A stretch of 64,000 nucleotides of DNA, taken from assembly GCF_014356525.2 (NCBI RefSeq), contig NC_052505.1, forward strand, positions 48,562,906 to 48,626,905. Reading direction: 5' to 3'. The notes under the pieces were generated by a model that had not been told where the DNA came from, did no database searches, and worked only from the letters and a program-made list of their open reading frames with translations. This stretch comes from Nilaparvata lugens. Taxonomy: Eukaryota > Arthropoda > Insecta > Hemiptera > Delphacidae. Positions 21,900-34,437 of the stretch are shown in pieces (position 1 is the stretch's first letter; each line of letters opens with the position of its first letter). A program made the translations under genes and the position numbers.

Positions 21900-24765
21900 T
21901 ATTTCTGCAATTTGCGATAAACAAGACACACTGAAGGATAAGTAAATGATAATGCCAAAAAGACACTAAAATGTCATCACCTTCCAAAGAATATTGGGGA
22001 AATTTTCCCAAGTCCCCAGTTGGATGTTATTTGCGTATCAAATATGAAATAATAATGTTCTGCCAAATGGTTCACAAAAGTTAGGAAAACTATTATAAAT
22101 AGAATTTACTAGATTCAAGTGATACTCTATATTTTGTCTCCTAGAAATAACCCTGTTCATTTTATTTTATTTATTTATTTATTACATACCACAATCACAA
22201 TATCAAATTAATAATTGGAAGAAAATCAACAGGATAAACCCAAAACTGTTTCTCTTCCTAATTTTGTTATATTTTCTATAACACTTTTAGCGTTACTTGA
22301 ACGAAAGGGTACCGATCTTGTTATTTTGACTGCACGCTATCCCGTTGTTGTAAACAATTGCGCACACAACAAAATATTGAGTTTATTGGTCGGGGATGGA
22401 GTGACTCTCACGATCAAAGCTCTCTACAGCAACTGATAATAATTATTGCATTCTCATGAACTGGTGATTGGTTGATCAATTCCACGGAATGAGAGAATGA
22501 ATATTCATTTTTTTCAATATAGGATGGAGTTTCATCGAAAGATTGTATATGAAAATTGCAACCAAAATCAATCCATTATAACCTCAAATAATATTTTCGA
22601 GATATGCGCACTGATGAATGGGATGGAAAAAAACGCCAAGGGTTCGTTTCAAGGGTTTTCCTATTCTCTCTTGAAGGAATGAAATTCTTGTTGAAGAGTA
22701 CTTGATCATAATAATTGATCTAGAAATACCTCATCAAATGAGAGCATTATTTTGTTGTTGGATCACTCCAGCCTCAATTCCACTGAGTTCAAGAGCATAA
22801 AACAGTCGAAACTTACACATAGAAGACAGCAACTTGGAAAAACGAATGCTTCAAGATTTGAGTGATGATGTAGATCTATATTGGCATCCTGGCATGATAA
22901 ATTATGATTTTTATTACTTTCATCCAGAGCATAAAAGAGAACAAAAATCTGTGATTTTGTTCCACTAATTCTTTTTAGTTTTTCATATATTTGTTTTTAA
23001 TATTAACAATCAGGTGAAGAGATTTTTTCAGTTATTTATTCCATTTCTTGATTTATTGTTTGAGGATCAGATATTAGAGGAATTTCAATCATCTGCTGTT
23101 CCCAAATTTCATTTGCATAATCATTTATCATTTTTATTATTATCTAATAATTTTTACTTTTCTACTAGATAATTTTATAACTTCCACTTCAGAAAAGATG
23201 TGGCTGATAATACTGCATGGCTACAGATTCCACAAATATAGCAAAACTCTGTAATTTTCACTTAGTAATATCATACTCATTTCAACTATTTTAATTTTCA
23301 CAGATGGATTCCAAACTGCAGACAGTGACGATCTTCCAGAAGAGCTATGAGAGACAATGTTTTTCCGATTTGAATGTCAGACTAACTGACTCTCAAAACT
23401 AAGATGTGCGAGAAGAGTTTCAGTCCAATGCAAACGGCAATGCTGCTGCTCACTCTTGTTGGCAAACATTCAGGTAAAACAATCTTTTCTTGTAGCCTTG
23501 AACATTAACGAATGATTTATGGGTTTATTTTATGAGTAGTCCCTGACAGGAAGGTCATACTCAACCCAAGTACATTTATGTTTCTGTCGTCAATGGGCCT
23601 CACAACTGTTACAATTCACGCAGAACCTAAGGTTTTACGTGTCTCCATTATGTAAACGTAGTAGTAGTGATTAGCGGGGCGATTGATTGAAGATCAGCTC
23701 ATCTCCAGTTTTAATAGCTGATCTCTCATTCACTAAAACTACAGACGAATGATCTATAGAGCTAAAGACAGCATTCTATTCTATCGCTTGTGGTCAAAAT
23801 AACCACACTTATCGGAATATTATAAACTCCCCTAAACACAAAATAGAATTGAATAATTTCGTAAAATAACAATGTTGTGTAGGTAATATTATAGCTTCTT
23901 ACAATCTGAGTGGACAATCGTCCTGTTATGTCCAAATATCATGCACCAATAATAGTATTGGTTGATTCGCCTTGTTTGAGAAAATATACATTTCCAGCTT
24001 GAAATCAGTACTAGATAGACGACCATGACTTGTAGATCAGGTTGATCTAGTGTTCTGGGACGTTACAACATTCAGTCTGCTAGTACAGCCAGGTCATGGT
24101 TTCGATTAACGCCGGTATAAGCATGAACGTTTGATCAATTTATTATCAATCACCAACACACTCATTCCCTGACTCACATACAGGGGAACAGCAATGTGTG
24201 CATTATCCTCAATTTAATAGAAAGGAACGATTGTAAATCCATTTCCCAAACTCTCCTGTTCATGGTAATGAGACTTCGGTTGAGCTGATTCAATTTTGTA
24301 AGCATTGAGAACAAGATGCTCTGTAAGTAACGTGGAGCTTGATTTAATGGAATAGAGCATTATTATGATGAAAAAAGTGTCAGATTGGTCATATCTTTGA
24401 GTTTGAGCAAAAAAGTCCCGACAGACTGAAATCACATCTGAGCCACAAATGGCGACCACGTGCTCTCCTAAAATTTAAAAATTGTAGATATATGTTATTT
24501 GTAGTAACACGTGCTCTGAACATATTGTATTGTAAGAATATGAATGCTCGAAGAGCTAGAATAATAAGAAGAACCGTTTCTCAAAACTATTGAGAATGCA
24601 TTTGAATAGCCTACCTAGACAGACGCAGGGGTCATTATTCTTTTCCAAAATAGTTTAAAACAAAATCATTCTTTCCTAGAAACTTAACATCATTCCTAAC
24701 GTCAGTCACAGACACGTTTCATGTTTACAATAGAAACCACATGGCCCACTGTGTTTTGTGTTAAC
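21900..24765. other. AT-rich non-coding stretch
   Basis: No firm gene. A run of ATTT units lies at 22160-22185. At 23304-23472 a segment is bounded by ATTTTCACAG and CAGGTAAAAC, which resemble a splice acceptor and donor. Its frames close after 31 codons (from ATG) or 15 codons, so it could be a terminal or untranslated exon or chance. The 81-codon minus frame at 24214-24459 has no motif. Confidence 0.4.
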
Positions 24766-24769
24766 CCTA

Positions 24770-26420
24770 TAAGTGTTATCTATAGCATAAGTTGATGGCA
24801 GGTAAATGAAGATAGTGTATAGCAATATAGATATATAGTTGGGAGAGTAGTAAATATAGATATGTAGTTTACAACGTTACCACGTGGTTAGCATATGCTA
24901 CAATTTTACCACGTGGTCAGCATATGAATATTATTGAAGCAATTATTTGATGATCAATCATTTGAATGGTGATCACATAAAACCATAAACATGAAACAAG
25001 TACATGTTTATAAGAACTAGGGCGTGAAGTAGATTGGGCTATATGTATAAAGTATTCAACAAATATAATGTTGTACAATAAATTATAATTTAATAATTAT
25101 TATAAGCTAATTAAGTTAGTTGAATCCGAATTCATAGGCTAAGGACAAATTTGTAAATAGAATAAATTAGGTATATTTGATTGAAACATGTTGACAATGA
25201 GTATAAGAAACCTGCTTAATTAATTAAGTAGTAATTAATTGGTATCTTATTAATTTGATTTATTCAACTCAATTGTAATGATGTACTGTATGACATTGTA
25301 TTTTGTTCATTTCATGTATTTATTATTGAAGTATTTGCCATATTAGATTTATAAGATTGATTACTGTATTAATCAAATCAATGCATTCAAATGTCAGTAT
25401 CCAAACTTCAGAGTTTAAATATTGATAAAATGTATGATATCATTTCTTTTAATAATGAAGGGGAGCCATAGTTTAAAATGACATAACATAATAAACATTA
25501 TAGTAAATTGATATTTGAATCCAATTTGTAAGCAGAATATTAGGCTGAAGAGTTTGAGTGTAGGCGGAGCTAGAGGGCGAAGGTTGATGAGGGGTGGAAA
25601 ATCGTGGTTCTAGTATATAAACAGGCAGACCCTGTCTTTCGAGTTAGTTGCTGTGAGTTGCTGTGAGTCTCTCTTAGTCTCTTGGATTTTGGACAGTGTA
25701 GGAGTGAGTTTTTGGTTTCGGACTTCAATTATCCTATAGGGAATTGACTGAGCCAGGTAAAGATTGTATTTAGAATTTTCAATTTTCCTCATTTCAAATC
25801 CACACCACCCCACCCTAAAAAGCCCAAATAAGTATATCAAATTTTATAGCATTATAGTAAAGAGCAAACTTAATTATTACTTCTTTTTAAATTCATATCT
25901 AAAGACACAATCTTAATTAATTTCTTGAAGCTTACAGTTGAAATTCTCTTCTAAGCACAAATAATAGTTTATTAGAGCAAGGCTCCCCTAATCATATTCA
26001 TTCTTTAAAATTTATCAATTCTCTTATTTTTGACTATAATCGTATTTTTAACTAGAGGTGTTCAATATTTTGATTTTATTACTTATTTTTCAAGTAACCT
26101 GATAAAAGTAATAAGAACTGTTTGTTAAATTTTGTTGTATAAAATTAAAATTGAACTGTAGTACTTTCAAAAACTCAATAATCTTGTATATTTTGAATCA
26201 TTACTATACTTAAATCAATTTTATAAACTCTCTTAAATTTAAAGTTTACTAATAAATTCATAATTAACCTTTGTTTTGCCTTTCACTTTATACATTCCCT
26301 TACACACGACCCTGATCTATCTCTCTTTATCTTTTTCTTCTATACTATTATTAGTTCAGTGAGTGAAATTATAGTAAAGTAATTATTTTATCAATTCATA
26401 GTAATTGATTGGCGCCGGGC
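24770..26420 (+). mobile_element. Candidate solo LTR with TATA promoter and primer-site-like end
   Basis: A strong core promoter (TATATAAA at 25614-25621) lies inside a long frame-free AT-rich stretch. That stretch ends at TGGCGCCGGGC (26410-26420), which looks like an LTR retrotransposon primer-binding site. Upstream, a 21-bp unit with an E-box (CACGTG) is present twice at 24877-24926. No gag or pol frame follows and I could not find a second LTR, so this is inference; the 5' boundary is a guess. Confidence 0.3.
25614..25645 (+). promoter_or_regulatory. TATA core promoter
   Basis: TATATAAA at 25614-25621 is followed 28 bases downstream by TCGAGTTAGT, a weak initiator match. A CTGTGAGT-type repeat lies just beyond, where downstream promoter elements would sit. 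The transcript would run rightward. Confidence 0.4.
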
Positions 26421-27274
26421 AAAATACCATATAGAGTGAGGGAGTTCGAAACCCACTCTAAACAAAGACCGACAGTGGGAAAGAGTTCACATCACAGCCC
26501 GAAAATGTGTACGCACCTATACATTCCGATTGGATCAGAGCACAGATATTTTCTTTGGTTAGGATTAAGTTGATAATATTCCTTTTTCAAATAAAAATTG
26601 TATTGCCATCAAAAATCAAATTATAAACAGTCTTAATAGACAAGATTACAAAGCAAAAATGTCAAACATATAAGTTGCCTACATTATCTATTTGTAGCAC
26701 GGCCATGAAAAGATAGACTTGAGACTTGAGTAATAGCCGTGTGTCCAATAAATATAACTTAACTTATATTATTGTTTTTTTTTTTTTTGTTAATATTTTC
26801 AGAATGAAAAGTACGAGTTGATGAGAGATGTGAGTGATTCCTTATATATTTTATCGAAATGGTTATACATATTGTAGTAGTCGGGGACACTGCAATCAAA
26901 GGTTTTTTATTCTGTAGCTGATTAATTTCATACGTATTGATTTTGTGATTGAAAAACTCAAAATCAATGGCTTACTGGTCCCTCATAGAATTTATAGTAT
27001 TCCAGGTGATGGAGCCTGTCTTTTATCAGCGTTGACTATATAATAATGAAGCTTTATTTACATTTTACATTCGGCTCAAACAAAAGCCTTTCTAAATAGA
27101 GGTAAAATTATAAGGTTGAAACTTTTCAGTTCTGCTGTTTCAACATTTTTTTTTTTCAAATAATTCTAAAAACGTTCATGCACCTACTATTGTGTTTGAG
27201 ACACCTCTGGCGCTATCATAGTTTCACCACTATTCTGTTCCACAGCTTCATATCTCCTGCAGTCGTTAACTATA
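26421..27274. other. Non-coding stretch with a possible 27-nt microexon
   Basis: At 26803-26829 a 27-base open segment (NEKYELMRD) lies between a 16-T polypyrimidine tract ending TTTTCAG and a GTGAGT donor. No neighbouring exon could be linked to it, so it stays a candidate. The rest has no recognisable feature. Confidence 0.25.
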
Positions 27275-27500
27275 TCTATAATAAAGTGAAGAACTGGCTC
27301 ACACGTACCGTACGGGATAAGAAAATTATGTTTGACGCGTCTGAACTACTGGACTGATTAATTTGAAATTTTGCATATAGATTCTTAATTAAACGAGGAT
27401 GGTTATAGACCTATTTTCAATTCTTCAAAATTTTATTACGTCAAGTTTTCAGTTTGTCAAGTTGTAATACAGGCCCTTGCGGAGCACGGGCTCCTGCTAT
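27275..27500 (+). mobile_element. Helitron-like non-autonomous element, copy 1
   Basis: It begins A|TCTATAATAAAG and ends GGAGCACGGGCTCCTGCTAT. The body carries AATTATGTTTGACGC, CTGAACTACTGGACTGATTA and ACGTCAAGTTTTCA, shared with copies at 50113, 59198 and 59590. The 3' end holds a small hairpin (CCCTTGC/GCACGGG with one mismatch). Here the last bases are CTAT rather than CTAG. Confidence 0.6.
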
Positions 27501-28905
27501 ATAGCGTGGGTACAGACTCTGACATATTCCATAAATTGAGGTTTGATATTATATCACAGACAAAGAAGCTTATCACAGACTCAAATCTGTGATAATATGA
27601 AATGTCAGTGGTTTTTTCTTTTTCTTTTTTTTTTCAATTGCACTTGAATGATGTCATGTGTTGTTTTAATTAGTTCTTGAAAAGCTCTTGCTTGTCATGA
27701 GAAAACAAAACAATATAGTTTCATCCCGTGTAGTGATTTTCCAATCGATTCGAAGTTGAGTGAAAAAATAATATTATTCGACTAATAGAAAATTTATTCT
27801 GAATTTCATAGTATTTTAACGTTCATTATCTATTAGCTAGTTATTTCCATGTTCTAAATGTATTATAGTTATGCAATTGAAGCTTTCACTACATTTGAGA
27901 GGGCTCGTAGAAAACTGGATTATTGTATAGTCTATTGAAAAAAAGAAAAACTGACAAATTTACTATAGGTACTCTATTCTCCAGATACCGTACTAATTAT
28001 CAATGTGGAAATATGGGATTCGAAAACTATAGTAGTTTTCCCAACCTACTGGCCTACTTGTTCATAGTAAGCAAACCGGATTTAGAGATAAAAATATTGA
28101 TTGGCATTGAGAACAATGATAACTTGTAAAATGGAGCACATTCGAATGATATCGATGCAACTGATGTCACTGGGAAAGGCAGGGCTTTTGTTGGCTTTGC
28201 AAATACAAACTTTTGCTGAGTCCATGGTTGGGTAGCCTATATTGTGGGAGTAGAGCGGAGAGGCTCATGTTGTACACCGACCAGACTCATTGCAGTCTAT
28301 AGCCCCACAATAGACAGCCTGCCAGGTCCATTCATTTATTCATGGCCAGTAAGAGAACAATGGTACTCCACACAAAATGCTCAGTTTATGAATATTTCAC
28401 TTTTCAAAACTCAATTACATTCACCATGTTCTCATCTTTCGCCGAAAAACACTTTCTCTCACTTTTTGATTTATTCTCTGGACGCATATCTCTTCCATGT
28501 GCCATCCATTTCACACACATCAGCATAGAACAATACACACTTCCTCCCAACCCATAGCTCCTCTTCTCTCTTCTTTCTCTAGCCAATGATATTTGTTGGA
28601 GACAATGTCTTTCTCTCTCCAGCTAATGTTCTCCGCTGGAGACAATGTCCGATGAAGATGCGAAAGACAATTCCGATTGTTCAAGAATCCTCGACTTCAA
28701 ATTTACATGTTGAATATTGAGAAAAGTATCTGTGCTTACTGAAAGATTTTTTTTTGAGGGTGATGCCCACATGAGCTCCAAACTTGTGCGTGGGTAATGA
28801 GACGGATTATGAAGAGAGTAGATTGATAATAATTGACTTGAGGAGGAATAATTCTAGTCTAGTCTGGAGTTATCAGCCTATTACTATTTGGTACTCCAAT
28901 ATTCA
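27501..28905. other. Non-coding stretch
   Basis: No supported gene. A ~47-bp block ending TGGAGACAATGTC is imperfectly duplicated at 28572-28605 and 28618-28651. Frames of 60-94 codons at 28244-28586 overlap on both strands and show no domain. Confidence 0.45.
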
Positions 28906-28907
28906 CA

Positions 28908-29112
28908 TTTTTTGGAGAATGAAGGTGGATTCCCACATAACAGTATTAGTGAGTGGGATCGGTAGTACGATTCCTATAAGTAGGTTATTCAAACTCGCTC
29001 GGCTGGGCAGGGTGGTAATAGTCCCATTAAAATTCATGGGAGTTATATCTACACTGTACAGGTTACTGACTCTGATACTAATAATTATATGAGAGTCTAT
29101 TCTCCAAAAATA
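28908..29112. mobile_element. MITE with ~40-bp imperfect inverted ends
   Basis: The left end reads TTTTTTGGAGAATGAAGG and the right end GTCTATTCTCCAAAAA. Further in, both arms carry CAGTATTAGT or its complement ACTAATAATT. About 200 bp long with no coding frame. The family is not assigned and no clear target-site duplication is seen. Confidence 0.5.
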
Positions 29113-29887
29113 TTAGGAATAAGTTTCTGCCATACGGCATGATGAACAGCTCCCGGGTCGTTCCAGAAAAAGTAGCAATACGATAAATAGAATAGAAAAA
29201 TAGTCATTGGTTCTTGTCAGAGTTAAAACTGTTTCATTACAAAAACGACCAAATTAGAAATAATCTTGAAAAATTAGGAGTTTATCGATTATAGCAAATA
29301 AATTTACTAAATCACATCATTTGATAAAAATTCTCTTCAAAAGACTACCATATTCTATGATTTTTCCGTGAGGAATAGGAAAACGCCTTCCATAATATTG
29401 CTTTTAAAAGTAAAGTGGCTTATATTGGTGTTTCACCTGTACCCCGCATATTAGAAAATATGAGTGAGGTAACCTTTAACCAAAATCAGTTTGTACTAGG
29501 ATAAACCTCTAATTTTCTGTACAGTTCAAATTTCGACTTTGAATGACAGAAAAACAGTTCAATAGCAGTATATTGAATGGACACCAGAGTATATCTTGAA
29601 GATATCCATTTCCGCAGCCAGCCTTAAGACATTCTTGCGAACAGCTTTTGTAAAAAAAACCGAACGGATAAAGTCTCACTCTGTAACACCATAGAGATAA
29701 AGAAAATATACTGCTTTAAATTTCCATTTTATTTTCATCATCATTCGTTCATGATTACATACGAAGTGACGGTCATTGTATGATAATCATAATAAATTAT
29801 AGTCAGCTATATTTTCCTGTTTTACAGAACCTCTCAATTTCAATGACCTGTAACATGTATTGAGTAAATTAAAATGAATATACATTA
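29113..29887. other. Non-coding stretch
   Basis: I see no gene, RNA or repeat I can support. Confidence 0.5.
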
Positions 29888-30611
29888 ATAAAATCTTCTT
29901 CTTCTTCTTTATCTATCCCAATGTGCCGTTTTAACAGCGTTGGGTGGTCGCCTCGGATCCATCTTCTCCACTGATCTCTGTCCGTAGCCATTCTCTTCAA
30001 CTGATTCACGGTCTTGCCTCTTTCTGCTGCTATCCGTGAAACAGTTGCCTCCCATGTCACCCGTGGTCTTCCTATCGGTCGTCTGCCTTTTGCCCTGGCC
30101 TCCATGTATTGGCGAGGCTTTCTGTTTTCGTCCATTCTCAGGAGATGTCCATACCAGGAGAGTATCCGTTCATCGATTGTTGTTTCAACCGCTTTAATGT
30201 GTAATTCTTCCCTTATGCGGTCATTTCTCACTCTGTCTCGTCTTGTTTTCCCAACTATTCTTCGGAGACATTTCATTTGGACCGCATTTATTTGGCTTTT
30301 CTCTTTTCTACTGACTGTCCAACTCTCATACAATAGGATGGGCTCAATGATTGAAGCATAAACTTTCGATTTTACTCTCCTACTCACCTCAGCCTTTCCA
30401 AAAATGCTTCTACTGAGTGAATAGTATGCCTGCATAGCTTTTTGAGTCCTTTGTCTAACTTCTTCTTGCAGCTTGGCAGTGCAGTTCATGTTTGTGCCCA
30501 AGTAGTTGTCAATCTGCTTTAATGGTTGGCCATCGCACTCAATATTTCGATTTCCTCCACCTGTTGTTCAGTTCTCCTCACCATCATGACCTGGCTCTTC
30601 ACTATAAAATC
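29888..30611 (-). mobile_element. 5'-truncated LINE with 8-bp target-site duplication
   Basis: ATAAAATC is present at 29888-29895 and 30604-30611, bracketing the element. The minus-strand 3' end is GAAGAAGAAGA, again a simple-repeat tail. About 710 bp of the C-terminal coding region survive. Confidence 0.8.
29896..30600 (-). pseudogene. LINE reverse transcriptase C-terminal region
   Basis: The open part (29869-30501) carries AMQAYYSLSRSIFGK, LLYESWTVSRKEKSQINAVQ, MKCLRRIVGKTRRDRVRND, ILSWYGHLLRMDENR and GRPRVTWEATV, in the order seen at the C-termini of RTE-like reverse transcriptases. A frameshift near 30515 separates it from an upstream scrap (SQVMMVRRTEQQVEE and QIDNYLG). No catalytic YADD motif is present, because truncation lies downstream of it. 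The protein is unlike the one at 15.6-16.5 kb, so a second LINE lineage is present. Confidence 0.88.
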
Positions 30612-30783
30612 AATATAAGGAATAGAATGACACCATATGTTTGAAAATTGAGCATATATTGAAATAATACAGCAGCTGTAGTGATAGGTGACCGCTGGAG
30701 GTTTGTTGCAGTGCATGCCAAGACATGCTGATAAAGTCTGCCTCAACAATGCAACAATCTCCATCTGCTTTGCATGTTATTGG
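30612..30783. other. Non-coding spacer
   Basis: No feature seen between the LINE and the foldback that follows. Confidence 0.4.
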
Positions 30784-31262
30784 TAAGCGATTTCAGATTA
30801 TTTAAAACAATAATAATAAATACTCAATCCTCTAGAGGTGGGTCACATACCACTAAAGCTGTCATATCTCAGAATTTTCAAATTGATAAAATATGATGGC
30901 GGTCGTTGAAAATCTTATTTTTGGAGTAACCAAAAAACATTTGATTTTCCAAAATATTACAAGAATCACTTTTTCTGTTTCTGAATTGATGAGCGATTTC
31001 AGATTACTCAAAACAATAATAAAACTTTGGTTAATCCTCTAGAGGTGGGTCACCTATCACTAAAGCTGTCATATGTCACTTTATATCCGTTCAATCTTGG
31101 AAAATGAGGCGTTAAACATTTTGCAATTGAATTTACTACAAAAAGTGATTCTTGTAATATTTTGGAAAATCAACGGTTTTTTTTGGTTTATTAAAAGAAT
31201 AACATTCTCAACGACCATCATCTTGTTTTATCATTTTGAAAAATTCTGTGATATCTGGTAGA
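30784..31262. repeat. Foldback structure with ~120-bp inverted arms and a direct repeat
   Basis: 30870-30985 is the inverted counterpart of 31137-31262: both carry the core TCCAAAATATTACAAGAATC or its complement. In addition a block of about 85 bp (GCGATTTCAGATTA through CTCTAGAGGTGGGTCAC to AAAGCTGTCATAT) occurs twice directly, at 30788 and 30991. The whole is non-coding and looks like a foldback element with an internal duplication. Confidence 0.75.
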
Positions 31263-32180
31263 ATTTAGAAGACTTGTGGCGAAGCCACATAGGCTAATTC
31301 GGAAGAGTTTCTTGTCCTTAGCGATTCCTCTCGACACGCCAACCCTATCAGCCAACCGGAGAACTTCCTGCCCTGTCGTGCCAACTGAGAATACGCCTTG
31401 TGTGGCTGGTTCCAATGAAACTTAAAATCTCACATCTTTTATCACATTCGAACCCGATTAATCGATTACAATGAATAATAAATGCTGGCCTATTGCAATG
31501 GATCTGAGGAAGACTAATAAGTAGTATTAGTCTCATAAGACGAACTAGTATCCGCACAATGAAATCTATAAAGATTTCTTTGAATTATTGTGTTTCTTCC
31601 AAACTTAAGATTGATCTATGTTTGCAACAGAAAGGTCGCTAAACTGTGGGAATCACAGCGCGGATGATTTCAAGCTTTGTTGACGAAAATGGGAAAGAAA
31701 TAGGAGAACTTTCTCGCAATGAAGCAAACAGCTCGTAATTAATGTGGAGTTTGCAAAGTTTGGTAAGTGAGGATGATTCAGGACTGGTTTGACAAGAAGG
31801 AAAAATGTCAGTTTCCGTCTTCAAGGAGAAAGAACGAGACCATTTGTGGATTAGGCGTCTTACAGCCTAAGTTTACCTCCTCTATCACAAAAATTGAATC
31901 CTCATAGAAAAAATTGATTCCACTCTCCTTCTACTATTATCGGAACAAAAACTAATGCATCTCACAATGTTGCTGAAATCCATATTATCAGTGCTGGGCT
32001 GCTGGGTCCCAAGGAATATATCCATCAACCATCAACTTGGTGAACTCAATTTGATGAAAGAATAGATTAAACAGTGGTTCGGTGAAGAGAGAAGAGAAGT
32101 GTTCAATATTCACATGCTTGTTTCGTGTTGATATGACATGTATTTTGTTTAAGTTTTATGCGTGTAAGTGTGTATGTGTT
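31263..32180. other. Non-coding stretch
   Basis: Minus-strand frames of 61-69 codons (31218-31824) overlap and show no domain. The segment 31275-31420 is GC-richer than its surroundings and may be an undescribed repeat. No other feature. Confidence 0.4.
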
Positions 32181-32181
32181 T

Positions 32182-32257
<76 letters not shown>

Positions 32258-32269
32258 GTGTGTGTTTGT
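32181..32269. repeat. (TG)n microsatellite
   Basis: About 85 bp of TG dinucleotides. The flanks do not match the CA element family, so this array appears independent. Confidence 0.95.
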
Positions 32270-33735
32270 TGGATTGAGTTGAGTTGTACTTCGATTTTTT
32301 ATTTCAAGTCAATTTGGTTTTAGTTACATAATGTGTGCAATGATTTTGCTCTTGTTTATTGAGTGTCATGAGTTCATGTCCTAGTCCTTAGTCATCGTTT
32401 TTCAGACAAAACCAAGTGTAACACGTGTTGGATGACTTCCAAAAAGTGAATCCTCATGCAGCTAACATTGATATTGAGGTCAACATGACAAGTCGTTCTA
32501 TCCTGGAATTGTCAGGCAGTTTTTCGGAGATCGGCGGTTTTATAGATGCAAAAAGGAGTCAATGTCAACTGTGAGTATTGGGCGGCCATAAGTTCTGGCG
32601 TGAAATGTCCAAGAAGAAAGGTCGCAGTATAAACACGTATGGTAGGCGAATAAAGGACCTCGTGAAGAGAAGTAACTTCCTTTTTCACATTGCTTTTCAG
32701 CTCATGCATTTTACAATAGACTGCTATCAGAATTTCCAAGCACCACCCAGTCTTTTGGTTCGCAGTCTATCCGAAATAAATTGTCACACCACCTCTCCCG
32801 GATCGAGCGCCAACAGAAACAGCAAAACGAGCTCTGTTACAAAAAGAGATCGCCGATTTCTTATCTTCGAATGCCTTTTTTGCCGTCTCTTCACACCAAA
32901 ATAATCCATTTGACGCGGCAGAAGGATTGCAAGTTCGGTCGGATAGTGGCAGCAATTCCAGCTATTGAACTATTCCACTCAATTATTGTGGTAGATGTGC
33001 TCTCCAATAATATTATGAGCTCAGTTCAAGTTCACATTTAAGGTCGAAAAAATCTTAAAATGCAAATCGAATTCGATTCTAGTTATTCACAATTTTTTCA
33101 CATACTAGCTGCTTGAAAACCATATACTTCATTGTGACGGCATGAACATTCATGAAAAAATGTGGTTAATCAAAATATAGTGCATTAAATTAATTTCTCA
33201 ATACACTATATAACAATAATTATTGATTGTCTTGAAAATAATAAACGGTACTAGTAATTCTATGATTTTTTCATATAATGATGTAGATAATGTAATATCA
33301 TTCCGATACCATTCAAGTAGTGAAGCACTATTATTTTACAAAATCTAAATCAATTTGATTCACTGACCGTATAATTTATTTTATAGAGCGAACCTAGGAT
33401 GAAACAGTGAAATGGTATACTAGGAATCCAAAAGTAAATCATAATCTATGATAAATCAGAATCTGTTTCTCTCCCTAATTTTGAAAAATAGTCAAAAAAA
33501 TGAGGTTATGTAAATACATATAAGTATATAAAACTTATATTGTATTGGGTTTCTTAGATGGGGACTATATAGTATGAAACATTCTATGTATTCTTTTCTA
33601 AGCCTCCTTTTTTCAACTATTCACCATAGTTTCTTCGATGCTCATCGATAACAATTTAAAAGAACAAACTGTCGTATCTCCCTAGATGAACTAGTCCACG
33701 TAGTTGAATGAAGTCATCAATATTCATTCCGTCAG
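32270..33735. other. Non-coding stretch, partly GC-richer
   Basis: 32500-32960 is less AT-rich than its surroundings and has overlapping frames of 62-108 codons on both strands, none with a recognisable motif. It could be an old exon or repeat. The remainder is featureless. Confidence 0.35.
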
Positions 33736-33840
33736 AACACGTAACTCATGATAATCGTCAATCCCTACCAAATGTAATCCGATACGCAATACAATCCGAA
33801 ACAATTGTAATGTAATCAAAATATATTCTAGATTATTAAG
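33736..33840 (+). repeat. ~105-bp direct repeat, left copy
   Basis: The block GTAACTCATGATAATCGTC, then AATGTAATCCGAT, then CAATCCGAAACAAT, then ATATATTCTAGATTA recurs at 34438-34545 with about ten differences. The two copies bracket a promoter-like segment. Confidence 0.75.
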
Positions 33841-34048
33841 AACCTTCTGTAAAACGGCTTACATTTTTCTATGAAAGACTCTCTCCTTTCCTGGAAGAAA
33901 ATAGGAAACGACGTTTGAAAGAAAACAGACCTTGAACTAGAACATTATTATATTCTCACTCGCCAATTAGAAAGAGCTCTGATCTTAGAAAATGAATAGG
34001 GCTATGTCGAGAGCAAACGACTGGCTCAGCAACAACAAGAAAAGAAAG

Positions 34049-34082
34049 TATAAAAGGACTTTTGTGGAAGAGAACAGTGAAC
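34049..34082 (+). promoter_or_regulatory. TATA/Inr core promoter candidate
   Basis: TATAAAAG (34049-34056) is followed 27 bases downstream by ACAGTGA, an initiator-like match, so a rightward transcript would begin near 34076. It lies between the two ~105-bp direct repeats. The minus strand has a 127-codon frame (33956-34339) with a hydrophobic stretch but no recognised domain; I do not call it a gene. Confidence 0.35.
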
Positions 34083-34437
34083 ACAGAACATAGGAAGGGC
34101 GAGATAAGTCGAGTACTGAAGCGAACAAGTCCACCCAGACTCCCACTGCCGCCGCTTGATGTCTGCTCTGCTCTCTTGTGAAAGGCACCGCCGCCTTCAA
34201 GCGAAAAATAAAGAAATCCGATCACGAGACACTGAAATATTACATTGAATCCTATCATTTTATGGTCTTTGTAGTAATACATTGGATTCGAGCCAAATAA
34301 TAACATTGTTGAAACAAAGGCTTTCACTTTTCTTTGCATTTAACGATTGATTCTTTTCATTTTCAACAGAGATCGAGTAATTTTGGAAGCTGACTGGAAT
34401 GAGATTTAAACTTCATAGTAAATTAGAATATCAGCAA

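Noticed and set aside
23304..23472. Segment between acceptor-like and donor-like sites, considered as an internal coding exon
   Set aside because: All three frames contain stops, so it cannot be an internal coding exon; kept only as a remark in the stretch description.
24060..24120. GGTTTCGATTA, considered as a pol III B box
   Set aside because: Poor match to GGTTCGAATCC and no A box at the right distance.
32578..33041. 108- and 86-codon frames, considered as an exon
   Set aside because: No motif and no convincing splice signals; an equally long frame lies on the opposite strand.
33956..34339. 127-codon minus-strand frame with a hydrophobic stretch, considered as a membrane protein
   Set aside because: Overlapped by another frame, no family resemblance, and the opposite strand carries a better-supported promoter signal.
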